This document shows, one piece after another, positions 50,199-62,200 of a stretch of DNA of 64,000 nt. The position numbers were made by a program, and so were the translations under genes. The DNA comes from Microcyclospora pomicola (lineage: Eukaryota; Ascomycota; Dothideomycetes; Capnodiales), in NCBI GenBank assembly GCA_002786065.1, contig NHNY01000019.1:124001-188000 (forward strand), read 5' to 3'. Positions within the stretch are counted from its first letter, which is position 1. Every line of letters starts with the position of its first letter. The notes under the pieces are model-generated. The model did not search any database. It saw only the letters and a program-made list of their open reading frames with translations, and had not been told where the DNA came from.

Positions 50199-51166
50199 TT
50201 ACTTTGTCGACTTCAGATTCCCGTACCCGCCCTTTCCCTCGTGACTCTCATACGTCTTTCCCTCGGCCGTCTGTCCATTCCGCGGCCCTCGCTCCTCCAG
50301 ATCCTTCCTCAACCACCCCAACACCAACTGCCCCAGGCGCGAATTCCCCTCCGCTCCCCCATCGCCCCGCACCAACTCAAACTCCTCCATCGGCCCCCAC
50401 TTCTTCACCACGCCCATCGACATATGCACCAGATGCGTCGGCCACAGCGCGAGGTTATCCATGATGTGCGTCGCATACACCACCGTGCACCGCCGCGTCG
50501 CCGTCTCGCGCTTCAGGAACTGCAGGAAGTTGTGCCGCGACAGCAGGTCCAGGTCGACGGTGATCTCGTCCAGCAGCAGCACCGTCCACGGCCGCAGCAG
50601 GCCCATGCACAGCTGCACCCGCCGCCGCTCCCCGTCGCTCACCGCGTGCAGCCGCCACCGCACGTCGACGTCCAGCAGCGCCACCAGCTCGTCCCGCCGC
50701 GCCGGGTAGTGCTCCCCGCCCACCGAGCGCAGCAGCTCCGTCACCCCAATGTCGCTGCGCACGATCGGGTTCAGCACCCATTCGAGCCCTAGGTAGGTGA
50801 CGCCTTCCAGCCCGGTCGCGAAGGGGTCCGCGCCGCCGACGTTCACGGTCGCGGCCGGCGCCATGCGTTTGCCCGACAGCAGGCGCAGGAGCGTCGTCTT
50901 GCCGGCGCCGTTGGCTCTATGGGAGTCAGCTTGTGGTTCTTGAAGTATGATCTCCATATGTGACAGGCTGAGGGAATTGAGAAGACCCTTCTACCACGCC
51001 CAAGGACGAACGGAGCAAAACACATACCGCCGATGAGCAACGTCCGCGACCCCGCCGGCACCTCGAGCGAGATGTCCTGCAGTCCATTCGAGCCGTCCGG
51101 GAACTTGAACGTCAGCTCCTTGACGCGGATGAACGGGTCTTTCTCGGTGACGGCTGTGTTCGCCAT
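50199..51166 (-). CDS. caf16: Soluble ABC ATPase, CAF16 family
   Basis: Two exons, 51166-51028 and 50914-50199, with a 113-bp intron; 284 residues. The junction creates Walker A LLIGANGAGKTTLL (about 43-56). Further motifs are the Q-loop region, a signature HAVSDGERRRVQLCMGLL in place of LSGGQ, Walker B TVLLLDEITVDLD, and the H-loop YATHIMDNL. There are no membrane segments, so this is a free-standing ATPase of the CAF16 (ABCI-like) group. Yeast Caf16 associates with the CCR4-NOT complex and links to Mediator; the exact reaction is unknown. SDGxR signatures are normal in this group. The intron is longer than most in the window. Confidence 0.9.
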
Positions 51167-51805
51167 GCTGGAGATCTTTCGGTGGATTGCTCCGGAGGCG
51201 ATTGGTGGTTTTCTGGATGAGAGCTGTCCGGCACCGGCAAGAATGTGTGTTTAGATTGGCTGGGGAAGCAGATGTTAGGAGTTATACAGGATGCATGTAT
51301 GTAGTATTCTGGGGAGTTAGGATTTGTGTGTCTTACGGGGTTTACTGTCGAGAGCGGAGTCTTAAGACCAGATTCGGTGACGCGGATGACCTTTATCTAC
51401 AAGAAACAGTATTCAATCCATTCTCTATGAAGGAAAACTTGTGTGGTGAATATTGAACGATCATCCCGTCGGCACGTCTTCTACATTTTCATGAAACCCA
51501 ATGTCAGGTACTCGTCGATCGGGAACATGACGTGGTACATTTGGGACCTGTACCGCTCAGAAATGCAAGCTATGAAGGACTTACCACACGCTAGGGAGAT
51601 ATGGATGGTCTAGATTCGTATTGTGGATCATAAGGATCGTAAGAGCAGCTATTTGATCTTGACAATGATGGCAATGGCCGTTTGTCTTTCCACTTCGCAG
51701 AATGCATTGACTCTACATGTACAAATACACCTTCCGCCATGCTCGAAGCGGATTGCGTGATCTACATACTGTAGTGATGTTTAGTTCTCATTCAGATCGT
51801 ATCGT
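51167..51805. other. Intergenic region
   Basis: Promoter of caf16 and 3' flank of the PDI gene. No gene was seen. Confidence 0.4.
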
Positions 51806-52962
51806 CTAAAGCTCATCTTTGCTGCTGTCCTCGCCCAAGAACTTCTGCAGGATGTTGCTCCTGCTGACCAAATCATCAAGCTTCTCAGGCGCAAGACCGC
51901 CCTTGGCAGCCATACCTTGCAGACGCTTCAACTCCTTGGCCACGTACTCGGCGTTCTGCTCCGCTTTCTTTGCAACCTTGGCGTAGTACTCGGCGTACTT
52001 GTCGCTCACTGCTCCGGCAGCGGTCGCAAACTCCTGGTATGCAGCCGCGCCACCGCTCTTGAGGCTGGCGACTAAGGTGTCGAGCGACGGGATGGTGCCA
52101 GCGAGGGCGTCAAGACCACCTCCAATTGTGCGGTGTGTGCCGGCCTTCTCATTCATGAATGCGATCAACGCATCTTGGGAGCGGGCACCACTGTATGGGA
52201 TGGCCTCGGTGGAGCCCTTGGGGTAGAAGTTGATGGTTGGGTAGCTCTTCACGCCGGCCTGCTGCGCGGTAGCCTTGGCGTTCTCGGCCTCGCAGTCAAC
52301 CTTTGCGATCAAGACACCCTTCTCGGCGGCGAAGTCGGCAGCCACCTTCTCCCAGACGGGAGCGAGGGTTTTGCAGTCTACGTAATGATATTGTCAGCTC
52401 ACTAAACAAGAATCGACTGAAAGTAGACATGGCGCAGTGACTTACGTCCACACCATGGCGCGGTGAATGCCACAATGGCATCCTGGTCTTGGCCAATCAA
52501 CTCGCCGAACGTCTTGTCGTTCAACATCTCTACATTGCTAGCCACTGCCTTCTTGGCCTTTGTCTTCAATCCAGTCTTCTCCTGCACGAACGCAGTCAAG
52601 CTCTCGAGGTCACGTCCTCCCTTATAATCTTCCGGCTTGTCACTCTTGCCATCGAACCACTTGAGGGTGGGGAAGCCCTGCACGCCAAATCGTTGACCCA
52701 GAGACTTCTCGGCGTCGGCGTCGACCTTGGCGATGGTGACCTTGTCCTTGAGTGACTCGAAGTTGGTGGCAAGCTCCTCGTAGACGGGAGCAAGGTTCTT
52801 GCAGTGACCGCACCAGGGAGCAAAGAACTCGACCAGCGCGGGCTTGCCAGCCTCGAGGACGATCGAGTCGAAGTTGCTGGGGATGAGGTCAACCACAGCA
52901 GAGGCGGCACTGCCACCGACCAAGGCCAATGAGGCGGTCAAGAGGGATGCGAAGCGTCCCAT
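51806..52962 (-). CDS. tigA: ER protein disulfide isomerase (two thioredoxin domains plus ERp29c; TigA/Erp38 type)
   Basis: Two exons, 52962-52446 and 52377-51806, with a 68-bp intron lying inside the second active site; 362 residues. Start ATG 52962 gives a signal peptide (MGRFASLLTASLALVGGSAA). The first thioredoxin domain has FFAPWCGHCKNL (Cys 51 and 54), and the second has FTAPWCGHCK (Cys 171 and 174), joined across the intron. A helical ERp29c domain follows (SDKYAEYYAKVAKKAEQNAE), and the protein ends in KDEL for ER retention. Most Aspergillus relatives (TigA) have this order. It should form and reshuffle disulfides in secretory proteins and respond to unfolded-protein stress. An upstream in-frame ATG at 53133 is not the start. 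Confidence 0.94.
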
Positions 52963-53314
52963 GATTGTGATATGGAGTGGGGTGTTATATTGTGTGATGT
53001 AGAAGATATCAATGGTGGGAGTTCGGCGTCGAAATGTTATAGGTATGACGGGTGGCAAGGGTCCAGGCACACGGTTTTGTAAGCAGCCGGAAAGAACAGC
53101 TGGCGACCAACAGATCAGAAAATCTTCAATCATCGATTCGTTCGATATTCTTCAAAACCTGGCATAGATAATGGGAAGAAGTATTGACCCCAGAGCTGCT
53201 CATGTTTGGCGCATGCTTCCAGTGGTACGCAATGCTTCGAAGTATCATATGAAACAGCTTGTATGCCTCCATTGGCGATGCGCTCGAATGCCTAGCTGCA
53301 GTATGCAGTATCTA
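52963..53314. other. Promoter of PDI gene / 3' flank of elp2
   Basis: About 350 bp with no coding signal. A UPRE-like element could not be picked out with confidence. Confidence 0.4.
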
Positions 53315-55705
53315 TCAAAACGAGATGCTCAATACTCTGACCGAGCAGTCATCACTTCCTATCGCCAACTGCGATGACTTCGAGTCCACGCCAGGCCGCC
53401 ATCTCAGTGCATTGACGGCGCCCGACGGCCGAAGGTCTTGCTCCAGTACCACTCTATCAATGACTTTGAGATCTGTTCGCCCAACTGTGGCCAATGATAT
53501 GCTGCCCTCATCTGTGCCGTAAGCAAGTGCTACACTTTCACTCGCCGAGTCGAGCCTGTGTGCGAAGGCTACTGCTGTGACAGGTGCAGAGGCGACGATA
53601 CTCGTGATGCAGTCAACACTGTCGCGACCCAACCGCCATAGCTTGACAGTTTTGTCCCGTCCTGCAGTCGCGAACACCTGGCCAAGCTCCAATGGTGCCC
53701 ATGAGCAGTCCAAGACCATTCTTGTATGGCCTTTGGGATTGGACGCTACGTTCTTGTATACAACTCCTATGCCGGCAGCGCGCTGAAACACAGCCCATTG
53801 TCGGTCTCTGCCAACACTAAGGAGGTAGCGGTCATCGGGCGAGAACGCAAGGCTTGTGACAGTCAGACTGTGCGCTGTGAGAGCTGGACGCACTTCTCGC
53901 CATTCTTTGGTCTCGTAAAGTCGAATGACGGCGTGGTCGAGTGAAGAGGCTTTGCAGGCCGTTGCCACAACGCTGCCGTCGTGCGATGCCGCCACACAAG
54001 ATATCTCGTAGCCATGCCCGTATAGCTTCTCATGCTCCGGCCATAGAGTGTGTCGTGCGAGCAGGTCTTCATGCGGCGGTTGCGCTAAGTCCAAGGTAGA
54101 CTTGGAAGGGGCTAATGCTGGATCTGTCTCCGTACGGTCGTCGCTTGCAGCGAAGTCTACGGCATCAGCATCATTGACGTCTGGCTGCATAGACACCGCT
54201 TTATTTGAGAGCCCTAAAACGGGGATATTGGCTGCGTCTGGCAAATCATCGTACGTCGTGCCAGATGTGCCGCAAAGCTTTGTGTGCAGCATAGCGACTG
54301 CCTTGGGCTTGTTGAAAACGCGCAATAGCTTTTCGTCCGCGCCGGAAATGATCTGACTCGGGCTGATCGTGTCGATACAATTAAGATCGTAGCCGTGAAT
54401 TTGAGGTCGTGAAATTTCGTGCCATGTTGTAATATTGTCGTGCTTCCATTCCGCAGACAAGCGTGTAGTCTGGTCAGAGCCTGTGCTGAGCAAATAAGAG
54501 CCGTCTGTTGCCCAGGCTACACTACGAACCTCCTGGGTGTGACCACTGATACCCACTTGCTGTAGCCACATATCCGTCTTAACATCATGTTGCCAGACCC
54601 GCCAGCTCCCTGTCCGACCCAGACTTGCCACCGACTGCGCGTCCGGCGACCAGAGACCAATCCAGAATCCTCCTGCACTGCCAGTAGCTGTCGTCGAGCC
54701 TTTTTGCCCACTGATCTCACCCATCCGAGCACTGCACACCCAGACACCAGAGGCCTCGTCCGCCGACCATACAGCTAACGAATTGTCCGCAGAGGCAGAC
54801 AGAAGAGTAGGTTGGCTGCTCGAACTTCTCGGCGCCCAGCGTGCTGTGTAGATCCAGTCTTCATGACCAATCAAGAGAGCTTCGAACGTCACTTGATATT
54901 GAGATTCTCTGTCGCCAACCTTATGTGCTTTGTTCGATAACGATTTCGTAGTTGTAGCGATTGATCGCTCGCCACTGGTCGAAGCGTCCTCTGGATTGCA
55001 ATCTTTTGTGAATCGCCATAGGCGAACATACTTGTCCTGGCTTGCTGATGCTAGTAAGATATTGGAATCTTGAGTATCAGATTCTGATGCGAAATCCAGA
55101 CTCCTGATCCAACCGTCATGACCAGAAAGCGTTGCTTGCAGCTCGTAGGTAGAATTCCGTGTCGTCTTCACATAGAGCTGGATCTTGGATGATGTCCCAG
55201 CAACTGCAAGTATGATGCTTCCATTCGGCAGCGCAGTGATGGCTGTGGCTAGAGGCAGATATCGAGGCTTCAACTCGATCGTGTGAAGCACAATCGATCC
55301 TGCGTCTGCGAACTCTCGTATTTTGACGAGTCCGTCCGCAGAGCTGGTTGTGAAGAGACCATGTTCAGGAAGTGTCGAGACAGTATTGACAGAGCTTTTG
55401 TGATCTGTCAGACAGTATCTTTCCTGGTAAGAAAAAGCATCTTCACCGGGAGCCCAAACACGAACAACATTATCTGCGCCACCACTGATGATGTATTGCA
55501 CTCCTGCAACGGTATATATCTTTACGGCATTGACCACATCAGTGTGACCAGCTAGCAAAGCAGAAACGCCGTGGTGTTTAGGGTCATTGGGATTCCATAG
55601 TGCTATGTTCTTTCCAGCTCCAAAGGCAAATAGGCCTGGAGCCCAATCTGCGGCACTGGATTGTCTATTCCCACCGGCTGAAAGGTGGTCCGCATGCACT
55701 TGCAT
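53315..55705 (-). CDS. elp2: Elongator complex subunit Elp2 (WD40)
   Basis: A single exon encodes 796 residues. Many WD40 blades form the two propellers of Elp2. Clear examples are LLAGHTDVVNAVKIY, SGGADNVVRVW, LSGHDGWIRSLDFA, SASQDKYVRLWRFT, LIGHEDWIYTARW, SASADNSLAVW, GHTQEVRSVAWATDG, and TAGRDKTVKLWRLG. The segment LYGHGYEISCVAASHDGSVVAT is a hallmark of the family. Elp2 scaffolds the Elp1-Elp3 half of Elongator, which adds cm5 groups to U34 of tRNAs for mcm5/ncm5 formation. It is head-to-head with MOD5, another tRNA anticodon-loop modification gene. Length is close to the yeast protein (788). Confidence 0.94.
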   Translation of the reverse strand: MQVHADHLSAGGNRQSSAADWAPGLFAFGAGKNIALWNPNDPKHHGVSALLAGHTDVVNAVKIYTVAGVQYIISGGADNVVRVWAPGEDAFSYQERYCLTDHKSSVNTVSTLPEHGLFTTSSADGLVKIREFADAGSIVLHTIELKPRYLPLATAITALPNGSIILAVAGTSSKIQLYVKTTRNSTYELQATLSGHDGWIRSLDFASESDTQDSNILLASASQDKYVRLWRFTKDCNPEDASTSGERSIATTTKSLSNKAHKVGDRESQYQVTFEALLIGHEDWIYTARWAPRSSSSQPTLLSASADNSLAVWSADEASGVWVCSARMGEISGQKGSTTATGSAGGFWIGLWSPDAQSVASLGRTGSWRVWQHDVKTDMWLQQVGISGHTQEVRSVAWATDGSYLLSTGSDQTTRLSAEWKHDNITTWHEISRPQIHGYDLNCIDTISPSQIISGADEKLLRVFNKPKAVAMLHTKLCGTSGTTYDDLPDAANIPVLGLSNKAVSMQPDVNDADAVDFAASDDRTETDPALAPSKSTLDLAQPPHEDLLARHTLWPEHEKLYGHGYEISCVAASHDGSVVATACKASSLDHAVIRLYETKEWREVRPALTAHSLTVTSLAFSPDDRYLLSVGRDRQWAVFQRAAGIGVVYKNVASNPKGHTRMVLDCSWAPLELGQVFATAGRDKTVKLWRLGRDSVDCITSIVASAPVTAVAFAHRLDSASESVALAYGTDEGSISLATVGRTDLKVIDRVVLEQDLRPSGAVNALRWRPGVDSKSSQLAIGSDDCSVRVLSISF

Positions 55706-55898
55706 TATTTCCCCATGATCTGCCTTCGAATAGGTCTACATGAAGGAAGTATTGAAGTGTATCAAGTGCTCTGGTCAAAAATTGTGATACAGCACTAGTG
55801 CCCAAAAGGGTAGCTTTTATGTTTGGTGTTGCATCCGATCTGTCATGTGCTCAGGCTTGGGGTGGACTTCACTTTAGAGGATATCTCATCATGCCAGC
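55706..55898. promoter_or_regulatory. Short bidirectional promoter between elp2 and mod5
   Basis: Only 193 bp (229 if the second mod5 ATG is used) separate the two outward-facing start codons, so both genes must share upstream sequence. No defined factor site was identified. Confidence 0.6.
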
Positions 55899-57345
55899 AT
55901 GTTCAAGTGGCTTGGCCATCCATCCTTGCTGAACATGATGAGTCGTAATGCGCCGTCACAACCCCTCGTTGCAATAATCGGCGCGACCGGTACAGGTAAA
56001 TCGCAGGTACAGACATACCTTGAACCCTCTATCAGCTAGAAAGGTAAGTATTGACCTCTGTAGCTAGCTTGCCGTAGAGCTTGCGAAACGATTCAATGGC
56101 GAAATTATCAATGGCGATGCCATGCAGCTCTACGAAGGGTTGCCCATAATCACGAACAAGATCACATCTGAAGAGCAGGACGATGTCCCACATCATCTGT
56201 TGGGATGCATAGGCTTGCATGAGTCAACCTGGGTAGTAGGAACCTTTGTGAAGAAGGCTCTGAAGACTATCGAAGAGATACGTGGGAGAGGACGGCTACC
56301 GATCCTGGTTGGAGGGACACATTACTATACCCAGAGCCTGCTGTTCAAGGATCGACTGGCAGAGGAAGACCGAGATGGAGGTGTGGACAAGACGGACGAG
56401 ATAAGACATGATTTTCCCATGCTGCAGGAGTCCACTGATGTGCTGCTGGAAAAGCTCAAAGATGTCGATCCGATCATGGCAACGAGATGGCATCCCAATG
56501 ATCGCCGGAAAATACAGCGCAGCTTAGAGATCTACTTGAAGACGGGAAGGAAGGCCTCCGATATATACGCGGAACAACGCAGTCAGGTATCTGTGTCTGG
56601 AACGGACGATGATGGCACCGATTCGTCCATGCGATTTCCAACTCTCCTCTTCTGGGTACATGCCAACTCCGACACTCTGAAGGAACGCCTCGACCAACGC
56701 GTAGACAACATGGTCGACGCCGGCCTCTTGGACGAAGTCACCTCTCTGCAATCTTTCGCTACTGATCGGGCTCGGCAGGGTCGACCAGTAGACGAGACTC
56801 GAGGTATCTGGGTGAGTATCGGGTATAAGGAGTACATACCATATCTCCAAGCTCTACAGGCAAAGTCCGAAGATGCTGCAAAACGGGAGGCGGAAAGCCT
56901 GGAAAGGACGAAGATTTCTACGCGCCAATATGCCAAAAGACAAGTACAATGGATCAGGATTAAACTTGCCAATGCGCTTGCTCGGGCTGGAGCTAGCGAT
57001 AGCTTATACCTCCTAGATGGTTCAGAGATCTCAGCTTTTTCTCAATCTGTCGTGGAACCTGCAAACGAGATCACGAAATGCTTCCTAGATGGTAGACCTC
57101 GCATTGAGCCTACAGCATTGTCCGACGTGGCCGCGGAGTTACTGAAACCCAAGCGCAATGACTTGTCACATGCGCCTGACAAGTGGATTAAGCAGCATTG
57201 CAGCTTTTGCGACGTTACATGCGTGACGGAGGACCAATGGGAGAAGCATGTGAAGAGTAAGCCTCATCGCAAGACTGTCAGTAAGCGGAAGCAGGCGGAA
57301 ATGCTTGCAGTAGCACTCAAGGAGAAGAATGACGTGCCGGATTGA
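55899..57345 (+). CDS. mod5: tRNA dimethylallyltransferase Mod5
   Basis: Two exons: 55899-56006 and 56068-57345, with a 61-bp intron just after the P-loop; 461 residues. The joined N-terminus reads LVAIIGATGTGKSQ and LAVELAKRFNGEII, the P-loop and following helix of DMAPP:tRNA transferases. GDAMQLYEGLPIITNKI, HHLLGCI, LVGGTHYYTQSLL and RRKIQRSLEIYLKTG follow. A C-terminal matrin/U1-type C2H2 finger is present (CSFCDVTCVTEDQWEKHVKSKPH), as in eukaryotic enzymes. Mod5 makes i6A37 in tRNAs reading UNN codons in cytosol and mitochondria. Methionines at 55899 and 55935/55938 are alternative starts. In yeast two starts give mitochondrial and cytosolic forms, and the extra MFKWLGHPSLLN here could serve the same purpose. 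Confidence 0.93.
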
Positions 57346-57750
57346 TATTCGTAATTAATGATACGACGTTTGTATGAGGTCCCGCGAGAGATTGGACAGC
57401 GTAAGGTGTTCAGCAAAGTGCGAGCGGGTGGCTCTGATAGAGTGTGTCTAGAATCCTTCCACTTATCACATACCCTGCCACGCTGCATACATGCATTCCT
57501 CGGTCAGCTAATGATATTCGAAGGAAGGGCTCGCTTTGCGTTCGAATACATCAGTCTCGTGCCCTCCCCATTGCATTGAGCCAAGAGCAGACCAACCGAA
57601 ACAACGAGCGGCAGCTCGATTCAGGAAAATGCTACCATGAGAACAGATGTATCAGATGATACGCCTCCAAGCTAGATTGTAGCTGTGCACATTGTTCGAC
57701 TCTATCTATATTTGAGTAACGCATTCGCTCCTTTATGTAGTTCCTCCCAA
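57346..57750. other. Intergenic, convergent 3' flanks
   Basis: mod5 and the DUF1275 gene converge here. No gene was seen. Confidence 0.4.
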
Positions 57751-58718
57751 TCATGCAGAATCGCTCTGCTTGACTGCACGAGGCAAGAAGCAGAAAACTG
57801 CTACAGCAGTGACAAACTTGAGGCCGCCTGACAGCCACAGCACTGCTGGTAGTCCTCCCGAGCTGCGGAGTAACCACCCGCTCACGATCGCTCCTGCAAC
57901 CAGCAACAATACGGCCGCCACACGCCGATCACGCTTCACGTTGTTCGTTGCAAAAAGCTTGAAGTCGCCCATGATATCGCAGTATGTACTGGTCAGCACG
58001 TTCACAGGCAGTTCATTGAAGCCCAGAATCCGAGAGGTGGCAATCTGAATCCCACTTTGAAAGGCAAGCGGTGGGATCAATGCGACGAGGTGGATATTGT
58101 CAATCACATACCCTGGATCTAGCGTATGTGGAGTCGAAGGATAGGGATTCTGCGGTATGAGATTTCGGGGTTGCGCAAGGGCTGCCGAAAGAAGTATCAG
58201 AAGCGCTTGCGCCATAAACAACAAGGCTGTCCAGAGGCGGTTGTTCGTGGCACCGGCAGGACATACAAGCTTGGTGACGCGAAAAGTGATGAAATTGCCC
58301 ACCAGAAAGGACACGATGGAGACGAGGGTGGTGAGCCAGGCGTGAGGATTCTCAGGCAGACCAGAAGCGGAGAGACCAAGGATGACGGTGTTACCTTGAC
58401 GGAGAAAGTCAGGACAATTGTCATACATGAGCGCTATGATTGTGCTTTACCTGTCTGCATGGCCACGAACATGCCATAGTTCCTGAAGCTGGCCGCATCG
58501 ACCAAGCCGGAGACGAAACAACAAGCTAGCAATGGCAGATCCGCATGATCCTTCTGTACGGGGCCGGTCATAAATGCTCGAGAAAATCGACTTGGAGGCA
58601 CGGAGGTCTTGCCGTCTTGCTGCTTCTCCAGATAGTCCTGGCTCGTACCGTTTGACTGAGCTGGAGTTCCATTTTCGCGCCGCAAGTGCTTTTCTGCCTG
58701 TACGTGATCTTGTGTCAT
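57751..58718 (-). CDS. DUF1275 (YoaK-like) multi-pass membrane protein
   Basis: Two exons, 58718-58451 and 58394-57751, with a 56-bp intron; 303 residues. The junction gives MFVAMQTGNTVILGLS, matching the DUF1275 hallmark where a Q-T-G-N motif ends the first membrane region (LACCFVSGLVDAASFRNYG). Further hydrophobic segments are LTTLVSIVSFLVGNFITFRV, LLFMAQALLILLSAALA, LVALIPPLAFQSGIQIATS, and two in the C-terminal third. NVLTSTYCDIMGD is the second conserved block. The family is common in fungi and bacteria, with no established substrate, and is usually described as a putative transporter. The N-terminal ~60 residues are polar and cytosolic. Confidence 0.88.
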
Positions 58719-59211
58719 TCTTTCACTCCACGAGCGGACTCCAGCTTGCTAATGTCCAGCGGAGGGATTAGAAGAATAGTTCCTCGGTATTTATTTAATT
58801 GTTTCTTATCGCAATGAATCAGATGGATGGGTGAGGACGCTAGGATGTTGTGTCGAGATGCGCCGGTGTCGTAATAAGTATTTCGCGCTATCTAGGTACG
58901 TTCTAGGAAGACCAACAAACGCAAAAAACTGGGGTGTTCATACTTATATGAGCACAATACATCAGCAGCACAGTATTGTCGCGACCGAATCTTTGTGTAT
59001 CTCATACAGAACACATTCTCATGACTCGGTGGTGTCGACGATAGTCGCCTCGGGCATGCAATGGTCGGAACGGATCTAGCCGAAGCACTTAGGCACGATT
59101 ACATGCTATCGCGCTTTCCGCGTCCATGTCGTGTATATGGCGCGTATCCCAGTCCGCAACGCTCTCTTCTGAGCAATCGTACGTAGCGACAAGCACAACA
59201 ACCACACCATC
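58719..59211. promoter_or_regulatory. Divergent promoter between DUF1275 gene and pol3
   Basis: 493 bp between outward-facing start codons. GCGCGT (near 59140) partly resembles an MBF/MluI cell-cycle box, but the full ACGCGT is absent. Confidence 0.35.
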
Positions 59212-62200
59212 ATGCCCGGCGTAGTCAAGTCAGAGCCGATGAATACCATGGCTACGATACCTCCTAAGCGACCGCTTCAGGACAGCACCAATTCGCGGCA
59301 TAATCAACAGACGTCGCCGTCGAAGAAACGGAAGCTTGATGCCGTAACCACACCCAAATTCAGGACGCCTGCGAAGAGGGGAGCCAATGGCAGACACATC
59401 GGGTCCAGCCAGCCGAAGAGTCAGTTCGAAGAGGAGGTTTTGGAGAAGTTGACCCAGGATATCGATGCTCTGAAGCAGAAGAACTCGGAGAAAGATCAAC
59501 ACTGGGCCCGCCCTCCACTCGGTGACTTCAACCCTCAGACAGATGAGCTTACCTTCCAACAAATCGACGTGGAAGAAGGCACTTTACATGGTGGTAAGAC
59601 TGCTGTCAAGCTGTTCGGAGTGACGGAGAACGGTCACTCCGTGCTGCTGCACGTTACAGACTTCCTCCACTACCTATATGTCGCTGCGCCGATGTCCTTC
59701 ACCAAGAACGACTGCGATGGGTACAAGGCTCATCTCGAGACAAAGCTAGCCCAATACGAGCCCGCCATACACTCGGTACAGATGGTTATGCGTGAGAACA
59801 TGTTTGGCTACCAAGGCAACCAGAAGAGCCCGTACCTCAAGATCACGGTTACCGACCCCAAATACATAAGTCGGCTACGCACCGCCATCGAACAGGGCAA
59901 CGCGAACTACAAAGGTTATTGGAAGGTCGCCGATGGTGGGATCTTGACCTTTGACAGCATCCAGTATATCCTCCGGTTCATGATTGACACCGCGATCGCC
60001 GGCATGTCTTGGGTCACTGTTCAGGCAGGAAAATACCATATGATCCCCGATCGAGATCGGCATTCTCATTGCCAGATTGAAGCATATTGCCATTATCGCG
60101 ATCTTATTGCACATCCCATCGACGGCGAATGGCAGAAGATGGCTCCCTTACGAGTCCTAAGCTTCGATATCGAATGTGCAGGCCGCAAAGGTGTCTTCCC
60201 TGAAGCCAACATGGATCCAGTCATTCAAATAGCGAACGTCGTCACCAGATACGGAGAGGAGAAACCTTTCGTGCGGAATGTCTTCTGTCTGGACACTTGC
60301 AGTCTGATCGTCAATACTCAACTCTTCGAGTTCGGGACTGAAGAGAAGATGCTGATGGCATGGAGAGATTTTCTGGAAGAGGTGGATCCGGATGTAATCA
60401 TTGGATACAACATTGCAAACTTCGATTTTCCGTACCTGCTGGATAGAGCACGGCACCTCAAGGTTGGGAGATTTCCATACTGGTCTCGATTGAAGAACGT
60501 CCAGTCGATGTCGAAGGAGACCAACTTCTCGTCTAAGCAGATGGGTAACAGAGACACGAAAGCAACCAACACAAACGGGCGATTGCAGCTAGATCTGCTC
60601 CAACTGGTGCAGCGAGACTATCAGCTTCGAAGCTACACCCTCAACTCTGTGTGTGCACATTTCTTGAACGAGCAGAAGGAAGACGTGCATCACACTATGA
60701 TCACCGAGCTCTTCAACGGAACCCCGGAATCTCGACGTCGTCTTGCCGTGTACTGCTTGAAAGATGCATATTTGCCACAGCGATTGATGGACAAGCTGAT
60801 GTGTCTTGTCAACTACACTGAGATGGCAAGAGTCACGGGCATCCCGTTCAATATGCTACTATCGCGAGGTCAGCAAGTGAAATTCCTAAGTCAACTCTTC
60901 CGAAAAGCTCTAGAGCAGCAGCTGGTCATTCCAAACCTTCGAAGCGAAGCGTCCGATGATCAGTATGAAGGCGCTACTGTCATTGAGCCGACCAGAGGCT
61001 ACTACGATGTGCCTGTAGCCACACTGGATTTTGCTTCTTTGTATCCGAGTATCATGCAAGCGCACAATCTGTGCTATACAACACTGCTCAACAAGAGTGC
61101 TATTGATAAGCTGAAGCTGGTGCGAGATGAGGATTATATCCAGACACCGAATGGAGACTTCTTCTGTACGAACAAGGTCCGCAAGGGATTGCTTTCGCAG
61201 ATTCTCGAGGAGCTGCTGGCAGCTAGAAAGCGTGCGAAAAAGATGTTGGCAGTTGAAACCGACACTTTCAAGAAGGCCGTGCTGAATGGTCGACAGCTGG
61301 CACTGAAAGTCAGCGCCAACTCAGTGTATGGTCTTACTGGTGCAACCACGGGTAAGCTACCATGTCTCGCCATTGCCAGTAGCACCACGTCCTATGGTCG
61401 ACAGATGATCGAGAGGACAAAGCAGGAGGTCGAAGCGCGATATACCATTGCCAATGGGTACAGTCACGACGCTCAGGTCATTTACGGAGACACCGATTCG
61501 GTCATGGTCAAATTCGGTCCTAACGATCTCGCGAAAGCCATGGAGCTCGGTCAAGATGCGGCGCAATATGTCTCGGCAAAGTTCATCCAGCCGATCAAGC
61601 TGGAGTTCGAAAAGGTCTACTACCCATACCTACTTATCAACAAAAAGCGGTATGCTGGTCTATATTGGACTAGACCGGACAAATACGACAAAATGGATAC
61701 GAAAGGTATCGAAACAGTGCGGCGAGATAACTGCAGACTTGTGCAAACGGTAATTGAGACGAGTTTGAGACTGCTTCTGATCGATCGAGATGTACAGGCT
61801 GCTCAAGAGTAAGTCAATGCTTTTACTGAGTTTGATGTCGTGCTTCAAACTGACATTGTTCAATAGCTACGTCAAGGACACCATTGCCGAACTGCTCCAA
61901 AACAAGGTTGACATGTCGAACCTTGTCATTACCAAAGCCTTGACCAAGAATGATTACGCCAACAAGCAAGCACACACTGAGCTGGCAGAGCGCATGCGTA
62001 AACGTGACGCTGGGTCCGCGCCTGCATTGGGAGATCGCGTTGCATATGTCATGATTAAAGGCTCTGCTGGTTCTAAGGGTTACGAGAAGTCTGAAGACCC
62101 CATCTTCGTCCTCGAAAATAACCTCCCCATCGACACCAAATACTACCTCGATAATCAGCTCGCCAAGCCTCTTGGACGTATCTTCGAACCCATCCTTGGC

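Noticed and set aside
50142-50792. 216-codon ORF on the plus strand
   Set aside because: Antisense to the ABC ATPase caf16; Pro/His/Arg-rich shadow of GC-rich codons.
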